A stretch of DNA of 64,000 nt from Darwinimomas sp045600945. GTDB taxonomy: Bacteria > Bacillota > Clostridia > Lachnospirales > Lachnospiraceae. Below are positions 40,802 to 50,302 of this stretch, in pieces; the stretch's first letter is position 1; every line of letters begins with the position of its first letter. A model generated the notes under the pieces. The model saw nothing but the letters and a program-made list of their open reading frames with translations, made no database searches and was not told the DNA's origin. The position numbers and the translations under genes are program-made. The stretch is taken from assembly GCA_045600945.1 (NCBI GenBank), contig JAZRYX010000006.1:1-64000 (forward strand). Direction: 5' to 3'.

Positions 40802-42471
40802 TGGCACTTAGAGCACTTATGCTTCGTAAGAAAATAGACGAAGCAAAAAAGAAACTGGAGACCGCAAGAAGCAAAGCCGAAGGATTCCAGACAAGAGAAG
40901 CAGAGTTAGAGACAGCAATCACAGAAGCAGAGACAGAAGAAGAAAAGCAGACTGTTGAAGCAGAGATCGATGCATTCGAGAAAGAAAAAGCGGCAAACAC
41001 CGAAGAGGTAGAGAACCTCGAAAAAGAAGTACAGAACCTTGAAGGCGAGCTTGCAGCAGAAGAAGCAAAGACACAGGCACCGGCAGCACCGGCAGAGCCT
41101 GCAGCACCGGCAGCACCGGCAGCAAGAGCAAAGGAGAATAAGACAATGAGCAAAAGAACAAAGTTCTTCGGAATGTCACACGAAGAAAGAAGCGCATTTG
41201 TAGAGCGCGATGATGTAAAGGGATTCCTTACAAGAGTAAGAGAGATGATAGGCCAGAAGAGAGCAGTCAACGGCGGAACACTGTTTATCCCGACAGTAGT
41301 TCTCGATCTGATTCGTGAAAACATCGATGAGTTTTCAAAGCTTTCAAAGCACGTATTCCTTCGTCCGGTAGCGGGCAAAGCACGTCAGCCGGTATCAGGA
41401 GCAATCCCCGAGGGTGTATGGACAGAGATGTGTGCAGCACTTAATGAGCTGCAGATCAACTTCTATGCACGTGAGGTAGACGGATACAAAGTCGGTGGAT
41501 ATGTACCGGTTTGCAATGCATTACTTCATGACAGCGACATCAATCTCGCTCAGGAAGTATTCTATCTGATCGGGGCAGGAATTGGAATCGCACTCGACAA
41601 GGCTATCCTTTACGGCAAAGGCGTAAAGATGCCGCTTGGTATCCTTCCGAGACTCGAGCAGACATCAGATCCGCAGGACGACAAGTCTTCCATTCCGTGG
41701 GTAGATCTCCACACGACAAACATTTTGTCATACAACACGACAGGAGCATCTCTTTTTGCAGACATCATCACCGGTGCCGGCAATGCAAAGGGAAAATACA
41801 CAACAGGCGAGAAGTTCTGGGCAATGAATAATAAGACATACACAGCACTCATGGCTGCAGCTCTTACAATCAATGCCGCAGGTGCTGTTGTAAGCGGAAT
41901 GAATAAAGAGATGCCGGTTATCGGCGGAGCAATCGAGATCCTCGACTTTATGCAGGACAACGTGCTCATCGGTGGCTACGGTAAGGCATATCTCCTCGCA
42001 GAGCGCGAGGGCGCAGAGTTCCGTCAGTCGGAGCATGTAATGTTCATACAGGATCACACGGTATTTGTCGGAGAAGGCAGATACGACGGAGCCCCGATCA
42101 TTGCTGAAGCATTTGTAGCAATCGGCATCGGAAACACAACTCCGGCATCAGCAGGCATCACATTTGCAGGAGACACCGCAAACGATGCGACACTTACAAG
42201 TCTTGCGCTCGGAACACTCACTCTGACACCTACATTCGATCCGGCAACTTTCGAGTATGCGACAACTCTCACAGCCAGCTTGACAAAGGCTGCACTTGTA
42301 GCAGTTCCTTCACAGGACGGCGCAGATGTGACAATCGAGTACAACGGAAAGAAGTGGATCAACGGTTCAGAGATCACATTTGCAGCAACAGAGAAGGATG
42401 CAGTTGTGACTGTAAAGAAGGGCATGTCAACATGCGTTTACACAATCACAATCACACCATACTCTGCATGA
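40801..42471 (+). CDS. HK97-type major capsid protein with delta domain and C-terminal Ig-like extension
   Basis: A 556-residue capsid protein, larger than the usual 300-400. Residues 1-90 form a charged coiled coil (delta/scaffold domain), then an Ala/Pro-rich linker with PAAPAEPAAPAAPAAR, the likely protease cut region. The HK97 fold follows (about 125-430; NGGTLFIPTVVLDLI, GGYVPVCNALLHDSDINLAQ). The last 110 residues (LTSLALGTLTLTPTFDPATF, YTITITPYS) resemble a cadherin-like/Ig-like beta-sandwich, which decorates the particle surface in other phages. RBS AAAGGAGA. Confidence 0.9.
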   Translation: MALRALMLRKKIDEAKKKLETARSKAEGFQTREAELETAITEAETEEEKQTVEAEIDAFEKEKAANTEEVENLEKEVQNLEGELAAEEAKTQAPAAPAEPAAPAAPAARAKENKTMSKRTKFFGMSHEERSAFVERDDVKGFLTRVREMIGQKRAVNGGTLFIPTVVLDLIRENIDEFSKLSKHVFLRPVAGKARQPVSGAIPEGVWTEMCAALNELQINFYAREVDGYKVGGYVPVCNALLHDSDINLAQEVFYLIGAGIGIALDKAILYGKGVKMPLGILPRLEQTSDPQDDKSSIPWVDLHTTNILSYNTTGASLFADIITGAGNAKGKYTTGEKFWAMNNKTYTALMAAALTINAAGAVVSGMNKEMPVIGGAIEILDFMQDNVLIGGYGKAYLLAEREGAEFRQSEHVMFIQDHTVFVGEGRYDGAPIIAEAFVAIGIGNTTPASAGITFAGDTANDATLTSLALGTLTLTPTFDPATFEYATTLTASLTKAALVAVPSQDGADVTIEYNGKKWINGSEITFAATEKDAVVTVKKGMSTCVYTITITPYSA

Positions 42472-42477
42472 GAAAAG

Positions 42478-42499
42478 GCGGCTTCCTTCGGGGAGCCGC
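42478..42499 (+). terminator. Hairpin after the capsid gene
   Basis: GCGGCT/AGCCGC with a 10-base loop directly behind the capsid stop. No T-run follows, so it more likely protects the 3' end or gives partial termination. Confidence 0.5.
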
Positions 42500-42528
42500 T
42501 TAAAAGCATATAAAAGCGAGGTACAAAA

Positions 42529-42807
42529 ATGGCAACCATTAATCAGCTGATCCTTCTTAAACAGGACCTTCAACAGACAACAAATGCGAATGATGCGCTG
42601 CTTGAGCACTTATTGGATACTGCGGCAAAGCGAATCACGGAGGAGGGCATCGTTCTGACAGAGGGCAATGTTGAGCACGAAAGTCTGATCATAGAATATG
42701 CAGCATACCTCTTCAGGAAAAGAGCCGGGACAGAAACCGGTATGCCGCGGTTCCTAAGGTACTCGCTCAACAATATGCTATTTCACCAGAAGGGGAAGAC
42801 AACATGA
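42529..42807 (+). CDS. Head-tail connector protein (gp6-like)
   Basis: A 92-residue helical protein in the position of the HK97 gp6 adaptor, right after the capsid gene. Motifs: ALLEHLLDTAAKRITEEG and YAAYLFRKRAG. It links portal and tail. Overlaps the next gene by four bases. Confidence 0.75.
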   Translation: MATINQLILLKQDLQQTTNANDALLEHLLDTAAKRITEEGIVLTEGNVEHESLIIEYAAYLFRKRAGTETGMPRFLRYSLNNMLFHQKGKTT

Positions 42808-43154
42808 CATTTGACGATGGAATATTGAAAGTCTACGAGGTAAGCAACAACGCACAACCGGGAGACATGCCGATTGAAAAGCTTACACTGAAAGCGGAGT
42901 ATTACTACCACGTTGAACAGATCGGCGTAACAAGGTATTATGCCGCGCTCGAAGCAGATCAGGAGATATCTGCGATAGTAGACATACCCGGATGGGAAGA
43001 CGTAAAGACAACAGACATAGTACTGCTGGACGGAGAAGATACCTACTCAAAAGTATCATTCGTACAAACGGCAAATGATGAAAACGGACTAAAGATTTTA
43101 AGAATCACACTCGAAAAGGTGGAGCAGGAATATGAACTCCCTGGACAGGATTAA
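42804..43154 (+). CDS. Head closure/stopper-type protein
   Basis: A 116-residue beta-rich protein (LKAEYYYHVEQIGVTRYYAA). Identified by position between the connector and tail genes. Overlaps the next gene by 23 bases. The exact role is inferred from gene order only. Confidence 0.6.
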   Translation: MTFDDGILKVYEVSNNAQPGDMPIEKLTLKAEYYYHVEQIGVTRYYAALEADQEISAIVDIPGWEDVKTTDIVLLDGEDTYSKVSFVQTANDENGLKILRITLEKVEQEYELPGQD

Positions 43155-43461
43155 AAATGCATTGCTTGCAGTTACTTCTGACGTGTATCACTTCAAAGCA
43201 CTGAAGAAGACTGACAGATACATAGTATGGGCCGAGGACGGTGCCGGTAATCAGCTGAACGCGAACAACACACGCAGGCAGTCCGTGACGACCGGAAGGA
43301 TCCATTTATTCTCAAAAACAGAGAATGATAATTACAAAGGGGACATCGAAGATGTTCTTACAGAATCGAAGATATCTTTTATCCTTGATTCCGTATCATA
43401 CGAAGACGACACGGGATACATCCATCACGTGTGGAACTTTGAGGTGGAAGATGAAAGTTGA
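43132..43461 (+). CDS. Tail terminator/completion-type protein
   Basis: A 109-residue protein (FKALKKTDRYIVWAEDGAGN). The order in HK97-like phages predicts a tail-completion or minor capsid role. No diagnostic motif. Confidence 0.55.
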   Translation: MNSLDRIKNALLAVTSDVYHFKALKKTDRYIVWAEDGAGNQLNANNTRRQSVTTGRIHLFSKTENDNYKGDIEDVLTESKISFILDSVSYEDDTGYIHHVWNFEVEDES

Positions 43462-43942
43462 GATCACAGGCGCAAATGATTTTAATCTAAAGCTGGCCAA
43501 GCTCGGCGAAGACACAACGCCGATCGTCAAAAGAGCCTTATATATGGGAGCCAAGATCATGGCGGACAATATCAAGTCACAGATCCAAGGGCTCTCGACC
43601 ACGGACAATTGGCGAAACCTTGTAGCTTACAATGCGGGCGGCGAGGCGGCACTCAGCAAAGAGCAAAAAGAAGGCCTGGTATCCGGATTCGGTCTGTCGA
43701 AGATGAAGTATGCAAACGGAGAGACGTATCTGGTGATGGGATTCAGCGGATACAACACCGTCAAAACCAAAAGGTGGCCGAACGGACAGCCGAACCTTAT
43801 GATCGCTGCCGTAGTCGAGCAGGGAACATCATTCTTTCAGGCACAGCCGTTTTATAAAAGAGCAGTACAAGAGTCAAAAGCAAGCGTAAACGATGCGATT
43901 CAACAGGAGCTGGATCGCGCCGTTACAGAAATCATGAAGTGA
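43451..43942 (+). CDS. HK97 gp10-like head-tail joining protein
   Basis: A 163-residue protein. KVEITGANDFNLKLAKLGED and RALYMGAKIMADNIK at the start, and VVEQGTSFFQAQPFYKRAV toward the end, fit the gp10 family of tail-completion proteins. ATG 43451 lies inside the preceding gene. Confidence 0.75.
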   Translation: MKVEITGANDFNLKLAKLGEDTTPIVKRALYMGAKIMADNIKSQIQGLSTTDNWRNLVAYNAGGEAALSKEQKEGLVSGFGLSKMKYANGETYLVMGFSGYNTVKTKRWPNGQPNLMIAAVVEQGTSFFQAQPFYKRAVQESKASVNDAIQQELDRAVTEIMK

Positions 43943-43952
43943 GGTAAACAAA

Positions 43953-44570
43953 ATGGCAATTAAAGGACTTAGTATTCCGGTTTTTGGCAAATATACAAAT
44001 TCGAGCGGAACAGTAACATATTCCGATGGAATCATCAATCCGCACGCTGTCGAGTACGGCGCAGAAATCGATGCAGGAGAGAGCAATCCTCTTTATGCAG
44101 ACAATAAGATTCAGGAGGACAGCGACGAAACATTCTCTTCCGGTACATTGACCCTGGGAGTAGATGATCTTGTTCAGGACGTATCAAAGTTCCTTCTTGG
44201 ACTCAAAGAAGTAACCAGAACCTATGGCACGAGCCTGACCGCTACGGAACTTATATACGACGATGACATGCAGAGTCCGTATCTCGGAGTCGGAATTATA
44301 GAAGAGCACCAGATCGATAACGTCAATCAGTATCGCGCAGTAATCTTCAAGAAAGTGAAGTTCAACATTCCTGCAGATGCAGCAACTACGAGAGGCGCAA
44401 GTATCGAGTGGCAGACACCGAGCATCACGGCTCAGATCATGAGAAGCGATTCTGTAGTATCCGGCGGAGAGAATCACCCGTGGAAGGGCGAGGCATGGTT
44501 TGCATCAGAAGCAGACGCACTTGCATATCTTATATATATGCTTGGCGTCGGCGAACCGGAAACAACTTAA
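43953..44570 (+). CDS. Major tail protein (phi13-type)
   Basis: A 205-residue tail-tube protein. Typical features are VEYGAEIDAGESNPLYADNK near the start, DDLVQDVSKFLLGLKEV, and an acidic surface. It polymerises around the tape measure. AGGT(A) region upstream of ATG. Confidence 0.85.
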   Translation: MAIKGLSIPVFGKYTNSSGTVTYSDGIINPHAVEYGAEIDAGESNPLYADNKIQEDSDETFSSGTLTLGVDDLVQDVSKFLLGLKEVTRTYGTSLTATELIYDDDMQSPYLGVGIIEEHQIDNVNQYRAVIFKKVKFNIPADAATTRGASIEWQTPSITAQIMRSDSVVSGGENHPWKGEAWFASEADALAYLIYMLGVGEPETT

Positions 44571-44591
44571 AGAAAAGGGAGGAGACAAAGA

Positions 44592-45008
44592 ATGGGAAGA
44601 GAAGCTTTGATAGTTATCGCAGGAAGAACATATCCGATGAGATTCACGATCGGAGCGAGTAAAGCCGTTGCCGATAGATTCGGAGGACTTAAAGAACTTG
44701 GAGAATCCATGTTCTCGGGACAGGAGATGCAGGCAATCGACAGCATCATATTTATCACGGAACTTCTGATAAAGCAAGGCTGCGCGTACCGCAACTTGTT
44801 TATGAAGAACGAAGTGATTCCGGAAGGAATGCCGGTCGATGAAAGCGGAAATGTAATTCCGATAACGAAAGATGAAATTGAAATCGGGCTGGGAATCGGA
44901 GACGACATGCAGAATCTTATGGACAAGATTAATGAAACGATATACGGCCCGAAAGAAAGAAAAGTAGAAGCAGAAGAAACTAAAACAAAAAATCCAGAAG
45001 CCACGTGA
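44592..45008 (+). CDS. Tail assembly chaperone, short form (gpG-like)
   Basis: A 138-residue protein made before the tape measure, by position a tail assembly chaperone. RFTIGASKAVADRFGGLKEL is typical of the Gram-positive version. A heptamer A AAA AAT at 44987-44993 in the reading frame is a canonical -1 slippery site near its end, and the -1 frame runs open into the next reading frame, so a longer gpGT-like fusion is expected. The stop overlaps the next GTG. Confidence 0.8.
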   Translation: MGREALIVIAGRTYPMRFTIGASKAVADRFGGLKELGESMFSGQEMQAIDSIIFITELLIKQGCAYRNLFMKNEVIPEGMPVDESGNVIPITKDEIEIGLGIGDDMQNLMDKINETIYGPKERKVEAEETKTKNPEAT

Positions 45009-45202
45009 CGGGAGACCCGGACACGTGGCTTGATTTTTGGCGTCTGCAGCTTGGACTCGGCCTCGAGGAATATCTTTTGATGACCCGCGAAGAAATGGAT
45101 GATCTTATAGCATGCTATCAGATCGCGCACGGCATAGCGAAGCCGGTTCGAAGAAAAAAGAAAACTGAAAGCGAACGGGAATACATCCCGGATTATAAAT
45201 AG
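45005..45202 (+). CDS. Tail assembly chaperone frameshift extension (gpT-like)
   Basis: A frame of 65 codons in the -1 phase relative to the preceding gene (TGDPDTWLDFWRLQLGLGLE, MTREEMDDLIACYQI). It is reached by -1 frameshifting at 44987-44993, giving a fusion of about 205 residues. GTG at 45005 might allow separate translation but has no good ribosome binding site. Confidence 0.75.
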   Translation: MTGDPDTWLDFWRLQLGLGLEEYLLMTREEMDDLIACYQIAHGIAKPVRRKKKTESEREYIPDYK

Positions 45203-45211
45203 GAGCAAGAC

Positions 45212-47641
45212 ATGGCATCAGACGTATCGGTAAAACTTGGAATCCAGGGCGAAGCCGAACTTAAAAACCAACTTAATATGGCGGCACAGCAGGTCAAGAC
45301 TTTCGGAGCGGAAGTTCAGGCCATGTCAAACAAAGTAGGCGTATCGGCCACTGAAGAGGAAGCAGCAGCCAAAAAGGTCGAGATCCTCAGCAAGGCTTTA
45401 GATGCGCAAAAAAGCAAGATATCCGCTCAAAATGAGATGCTGCAGAAAAGCATCGAAAGAACCGGTGAAAACTCGCTCGAATCCGAAAAGTGGAGAACTA
45501 AAATAGCGCAGTCAGAGGCCGAACTCGCAAAGATGGAGAAGAGCCTGGATGATGAGAATAAAAAACTCCAGGAAAACCAGACCGAAACCAAAAAGAGTGG
45601 AGATGAAGCAGCGTCAGCATCTAATAAGTTCGCAGAGTTCGGGGCTGCTATCGGAAAAGTAGCGTTAGCTGCTGCGGCAGCAACGGCAACGGCGGCAGTC
45701 GCACTCGGCAAAGCCGTAGTTGAAAATTATGCGGACTACGAGCAACTTGTCGGAGGTGTCGAAACACTTTTCGGAGCAGGCGGAAAATCTCTCGAGGATT
45801 ATGCTCAGTCAATCGGAAAGACAGTCCAAGAGGCAAGAGGAGAGTACGGGGAGCTGATGTCAGCACAAAAAACCGTACTTGAGAATGCGAACGAAGCATG
45901 GAGGACAACCGGACAGTCAGCAAATGATTACATGGAAACCGTCACAGGCATGTCCGCCGCACTCATAAATTCGATGGGCGGAGACACCCAGGCGGCAGCT
46001 GACAAGGCAAACATGGCCCTTATAGACATGTCCGACAACGCAAACAAGATGGGTTCAGACATTGAATCAATAAAAAATGCGTACTCCGGTTTCGCAAAAG
46101 GGCAGTACACCATGCTCGACAACCTCAAGATTGGCTACGGAGGTACAGCCGGAGAAATGAAGCGATTGCTTGCCGATGCACAGAAGATATCCGGAATAAA
46201 GTACGATATTTCATCATACGCAGACATCGTGGATGCGATCCATGTGGTGCAGACGGAGATGGGCATCACGGGAACGACTGCAAAAGAAGCAGCGGAAACA
46301 ATAAGCGGATCCACTGCAGCAATGAAAGCGGCATGGACAAACCTTATCACAGGACTGGCCGATACGGACAGCGACATGGAAGGTTTAGTGAACAATGTAA
46401 CGACGGCACTCGGAAATGTATTAAAGAATGTCACTCCGATTATATCGAACCTGACTGAAACACTACCAACAGCAATGGAACCGATCATGAGTGCGCTGCA
46501 GGGCATGCTCCCGGATCTGATATCCATGGCAACCGGGATAATGAACCAGGTATTCGAATCCTTACTGACTGCACTCCCGACACTAAACTCATACATCGTA
46601 CAGGCGTTAGAGATTCTGGCGCAAACCATCATAGACAATGCACCGGTGCTCTTAACTGCGGCGGTTTCTTTGATTGGAGAACTCGGCAGCGGATTAATAG
46701 AGATGGCACCGAGTTTGATTACGTCGGCAACAGACCTCATCATTCAATTGGCGACATTCCTCGCAGAGAACGCGAGCCAGCTTATACCGGCAGCGATGCA
46801 GGCAATCGAGACCATCGGGTCAGCGTTGATAGATAATGCGCCTCGACTGATTAAGGCAGCGTTTGAACTTGTCGAGAATCTCGTAATCGGAATTATAGAC
46901 GACCTGCCACACATTATCGAATCAGCAACACAAATCATTAATACGCTGATGACGGAACTGCTAAACCACATTCCGGAGCTCGTGGACGGAGCACTGCAGC
47001 TGATTATGGCGATAAGTCAAGGGATGCTTGACAACTTACCGCTGATTATAGAGGCAACGGTTCAGCTTATCACCACACTGCTTTTGACCATTGTGGAGCA
47101 CCTTCCCGAAATAATAGAAGCAGGAATAGAGATGATCGCACAGCTGGTCATTGGCTTGGTTAAGGCACTGCCTCAAATCGTGGCAATGGTGCCGCAGATA
47201 ATAAGCTCCGTGGTCGATACACTAAAAGAAAAGGCTCAGAACTTTATCGATGCCGGAAAGAACATAATAGAAGGCATCGTGACCGGAATCAAGAATGCCG
47301 CGCACCAGGTAAAAGACGCAATCGTGAGAGTTGCAGAAGATGCGTGGGATTCAATAAAAGACTTCTTCGGTATCGAATCACCGTCGAAGCTTATGAGAGA
47401 CACGATCGGTAAAAACATCATGCTCGGATGGGCAGAAGGTCTTGATCGATACAAAAACGCAACTATTGAAATGGCAAAATCTGTATCCGCAGAAGTCAAC
47501 AGCAGCTTTGACAATATGGCTGCAGTACCGACACTTGCGGTATCAGGAAGAACATCCAATATCAATCTGACGAGCAATCTATTACTCGAGGGTGATATTT
47601 TGGCAACGTATTTGGATAAGAAACTGGGGGTTAAAGTATGA
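45212..47641 (+). CDS. Tape measure protein
   Basis: An 809-residue protein that sets tail length. The N-terminus is coiled coil, residues about 145-165 are a hydrophobic Ala-rich helix, and the middle has ENYADYEQLVGGVETLFG and the TMP core. From about 410 to 660 there are repeated amphipathic units of the LPxIIEAAxQLI type (for example LPLIIEATVQLITTLLLTIV). The C-terminus has DFFGIESPSKLMRDTIGKN, a common TMP ending. Confidence 0.92.
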   Translation: MASDVSVKLGIQGEAELKNQLNMAAQQVKTFGAEVQAMSNKVGVSATEEEAAAKKVEILSKALDAQKSKISAQNEMLQKSIERTGENSLESEKWRTKIAQSEAELAKMEKSLDDENKKLQENQTETKKSGDEAASASNKFAEFGAAIGKVALAAAAATATAAVALGKAVVENYADYEQLVGGVETLFGAGGKSLEDYAQSIGKTVQEARGEYGELMSAQKTVLENANEAWRTTGQSANDYMETVTGMSAALINSMGGDTQAAADKANMALIDMSDNANKMGSDIESIKNAYSGFAKGQYTMLDNLKIGYGGTAGEMKRLLADAQKISGIKYDISSYADIVDAIHVVQTEMGITGTTAKEAAETISGSTAAMKAAWTNLITGLADTDSDMEGLVNNVTTALGNVLKNVTPIISNLTETLPTAMEPIMSALQGMLPDLISMATGIMNQVFESLLTALPTLNSYIVQALEILAQTIIDNAPVLLTAAVSLIGELGSGLIEMAPSLITSATDLIIQLATFLAENASQLIPAAMQAIETIGSALIDNAPRLIKAAFELVENLVIGIIDDLPHIIESATQIINTLMTELLNHIPELVDGALQLIMAISQGMLDNLPLIIEATVQLITTLLLTIVEHLPEIIEAGIEMIAQLVIGLVKALPQIVAMVPQIISSVVDTLKEKAQNFIDAGKNIIEGIVTGIKNAAHQVKDAIVRVAEDAWDSIKDFFGIESPSKLMRDTIGKNIMLGWAEGLDRYKNATIEMAKSVSAEVNSSFDNMAAVPTLAVSGRTSNINLTSNLLLEGDILATYLDKKLGVKV

Positions 47642-48486
47642 GCGTGAGAGAATTCGGTCTGATAAATGAATTCGAGCAGGAACTTGTACTAAACAACTCG
47701 ACGACAGGATTCTTTGAAGATCCGGAAGGCCTCGGATTTGAGATATCGGCATCATTTACCGCGCTGGAGTCCGGATGGGTACTGAATAACCAGGAAGAAA
47801 AGCAGGTCCCGATCACGGCAAATATAGTATTCGGAACAAGTGAACCATACACACGAGCTGAAACATTCTTCGGATTCTTGCGGAGAGCAAAATCACTTAG
47901 ACTGCGCTACAAAACAACAGCAGGAGAAAAGTTTATTGACTGCTTGATTACGCGGCTCGGGAAGAACGAAATAAAAGAGGGAAACTGGCTCAAATGCCCG
48001 ATCACAATCATACCTCTGACACTCTGGTATGATGAGGTGGCTCAGCGAATGGAAATCGAGCCGGGATATACTGACGGCAAAGTGTATCCGTATTCGTATA
48101 GTTACAGATACCAGGACTTCTCATCAAGTCAAATAGACGTTATCAATGAATCGGACAAGCCTGCAGGGATAGAAGTGGAGTTTGAAGGGCCGATCAGCAA
48201 TCCGATACTGACGATAGAAGATGCGGTAGGAAACGAAGCAAAATGTGGAATCATCGGAACAGCAGATGAAGGCGAAAAGATAATCTATTCTTCAGTCGAG
48301 AATGACATATATTGCTATCACGTGGACGAAAACGGAACCAAGACAAACCTGGTTCCGCTTTTTTCACTCGACGATGAAAACTTCCTGTACCTGCCGAAGG
48401 GGAACAGCTCGATCATCATAACTTCGGCATCGGAGATCAGAGCTCCGATAGTAATCACAGTCAGGAGGTATTACAGAATCGTATGA
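47638..48486 (+). CDS. Distal tail protein (Dit-like)
   Basis: A 282-residue protein directly after the tape measure, overlapping it by four bases. It matches siphovirus Dit by position, length and the N-terminal REFGLINEFEQELVLNNST and the beta-rich C-terminus. Dit forms the hub between tail tube and baseplate. Confidence 0.8.
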   Translation: MSVREFGLINEFEQELVLNNSTTGFFEDPEGLGFEISASFTALESGWVLNNQEEKQVPITANIVFGTSEPYTRAETFFGFLRRAKSLRLRYKTTAGEKFIDCLITRLGKNEIKEGNWLKCPITIIPLTLWYDEVAQRMEIEPGYTDGKVYPYSYSYRYQDFSSSQIDVINESDKPAGIEVEFEGPISNPILTIEDAVGNEAKCGIIGTADEGEKIIYSSVENDIYCYHVDENGTKTNLVPLFSLDDENFLYLPKGNSSIIITSASEIRAPIVITVRRYYRIV

Positions 48487-49568
48487 TCGGATACGTACTC
48501 GATAAGCAGAGCTTCCTCATCAAAGGCTTTTTTGAATATAAAAATTACGAATTTTCTCAGGATCTCGAGTTCGGGGAAAAATCCAAAATAACCCAGATCT
48601 CGAAAAAAGCACCGGCAATACAGAATAAGGACATCGTTATATGCAAAGACGGAAACGAAGTGATATTTGCAGGAATATGCGAATCTTTTGAAGGAAACGG
48701 TAAGAATGGATTCAGCCTGCAGCTGAAACAGACGGAATGCATTTTTGACCGAAATATCCTGCTGAACTCACCGGAAATGATCCAAACAACAGGAATAGAA
48801 GACTTCATAGCGAAAAGCATCGAAGAAAACTGGATAGACTCAGGAGATCCCCTGCTCGATTCAGAATCCATGACGGTAACAGCGACAACGCATACGCCAA
48901 TCTCGGTGGTTCCGGATGGAGAAGCCGGTGTAATAAATCTGATGGACTTTATTTCACAGGCCAAAGAACTGTGGAAAATACAACTTGAGTTCGACGTAGA
49001 CAACGGAGCTCTCGCGGTCAGAATCAAGAAAGACCAATCAGCCACAATAGAGATTAGCGGAAACATGTCTGACGTCAAGAACCTGAAAGAAACATACGAT
49101 GTCGATATACTCGCAAAGCTGCAGATCAGATGGAAGATACCGGACACTGTAGAAGATGGAGTCGTGACGGAAGTCGGGGCCGTAGAAGACGTCACAGCAT
49201 TCATGACAGAGTCAGGAGAGCTCACAACAAATGTTGACGATCCGGACAGAATCGACGGGGTCGCTGATTCAGTCTACATCGAAGCGGATGAAGTTGAAGA
49301 GGTAATCCAGAAGGTTTACGACATTTTCCAAAGGAATAAATACAACCACAATATCGCTTTCGATTTAAATAAAACTTCGAAGGCTTATCCGGTAGAAGAA
49401 TTCTTTGTAGGGAGATCAATTCGGATAAAAACTGACGCAGGAATAACAGAGTCGATCATATCGGCCAGAACAATAAAGTACAACTCGGCATATATCACGA
49501 TCACACTTGGAACGAAAAAAATCAGTCTCGTTTCTAAGATTAGAAGCATGCAGAGGAGGGAATCATGA
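48483..49568 (+). CDS. Tail-associated protein (Tal/gp27-like)
   Basis: A 361-residue protein in the Tal/endopeptidase-tail position (KGFFEYKNYEFSQDLEFGEK, then NAYV-like IGRSI segment FFVGRSIRIKTDAGI). It forms the tail tip. There is no C-terminal lytic domain. Overlaps both neighbours by four bases. Confidence 0.75.
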   Translation: MIGYVLDKQSFLIKGFFEYKNYEFSQDLEFGEKSKITQISKKAPAIQNKDIVICKDGNEVIFAGICESFEGNGKNGFSLQLKQTECIFDRNILLNSPEMIQTTGIEDFIAKSIEENWIDSGDPLLDSESMTVTATTHTPISVVPDGEAGVINLMDFISQAKELWKIQLEFDVDNGALAVRIKKDQSATIEISGNMSDVKNLKETYDVDILAKLQIRWKIPDTVEDGVVTEVGAVEDVTAFMTESGELTTNVDDPDRIDGVADSVYIEADEVEEVIQKVYDIFQRNKYNHNIAFDLNKTSKAYPVEEFFVGRSIRIKTDAGITESIISARTIKYNSAYITITLGTKKISLVSKIRSMQRRES

Positions 49569-50290
49569 TTAAAAAACTTACATTTGACGCAGCGAGTGTC
49601 ACATCAAATGACGACTCGGTTCTTTACAAAGCACTCGGAGCAGGAGACAGGATCCTGAAGGGCTGCGCAATAACAACAAGTCAAAGCCAGATACATGTGG
49701 CATCCGGTTATATTTCCGTATACGGAAGACAACTGAAAATAGAAGGTACTGAGTCGATAACGGTTCCAAGCTCGAGCGTGACTGTTCCGTACAATCTCGT
49801 ATTAGAGATCAACATGAACAACAACACGCAGACATTCAAAGCGATTACAACTGCACCAACGCAGCAGGATATATCCGGAGGAACCGGAATATATCAGCTC
49901 CTGATTGCGACGTTTAGCCGGACCGTTAATGGAATCAGCAACATATTTGAAAAAATCCCGAGGGGAGACATACTGCCGGCATATCCGATAGGGAGCCTCA
50001 GCTGGAACACGGAAACAAGAGCGGGCACAGTATCACCGAACATCACACTTCCGAAGCCAAGTCTCGTTACGTCGGAAGAAATCAGATATATCTTCACCGC
50101 GGCTTCAGGAACGGCAAGATTCACAGCTCCTGCAGGGTTCAAGCTGGCGGATGACACGGGATTCGGCGGAGCGTCTGCCGGAAATACGGTAACGGTAGAT
50201 ACAATCACAGGCGACATATACGAAGTATCGTTTGTCGTTTTAGGCGATGACAAGATCGGAATGATCATTCGCGAATGGATGACAATCTAA
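49565..50290 (+). CDS. Baseplate/tail-tip protein
   Basis: A 241-residue protein. TFDAASVTSNDDSVLYKALG at the start and many Thr/Ile beta strands suggest a receptor-binding or baseplate subunit. It is identified mainly by context. Confidence 0.65.
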   Translation: MIKKLTFDAASVTSNDDSVLYKALGAGDRILKGCAITTSQSQIHVASGYISVYGRQLKIEGTESITVPSSSVTVPYNLVLEINMNNNTQTFKAITTAPTQQDISGGTGIYQLLIATFSRTVNGISNIFEKIPRGDILPAYPIGSLSWNTETRAGTVSPNITLPKPSLVTSEEIRYIFTAASGTARFTAPAGFKLADDTGFGGASAGNTVTVDTITGDIYEVSFVVLGDDKIGMIIREWMTI

Positions 50291-50302
50291 GGGGGGGGCA
50301 AA

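Noticed and set aside
45005..45202. Independent small tail gene
   Set aside because: The slippery heptamer and open -1 frame make a fusion with the preceding frame the better reading.
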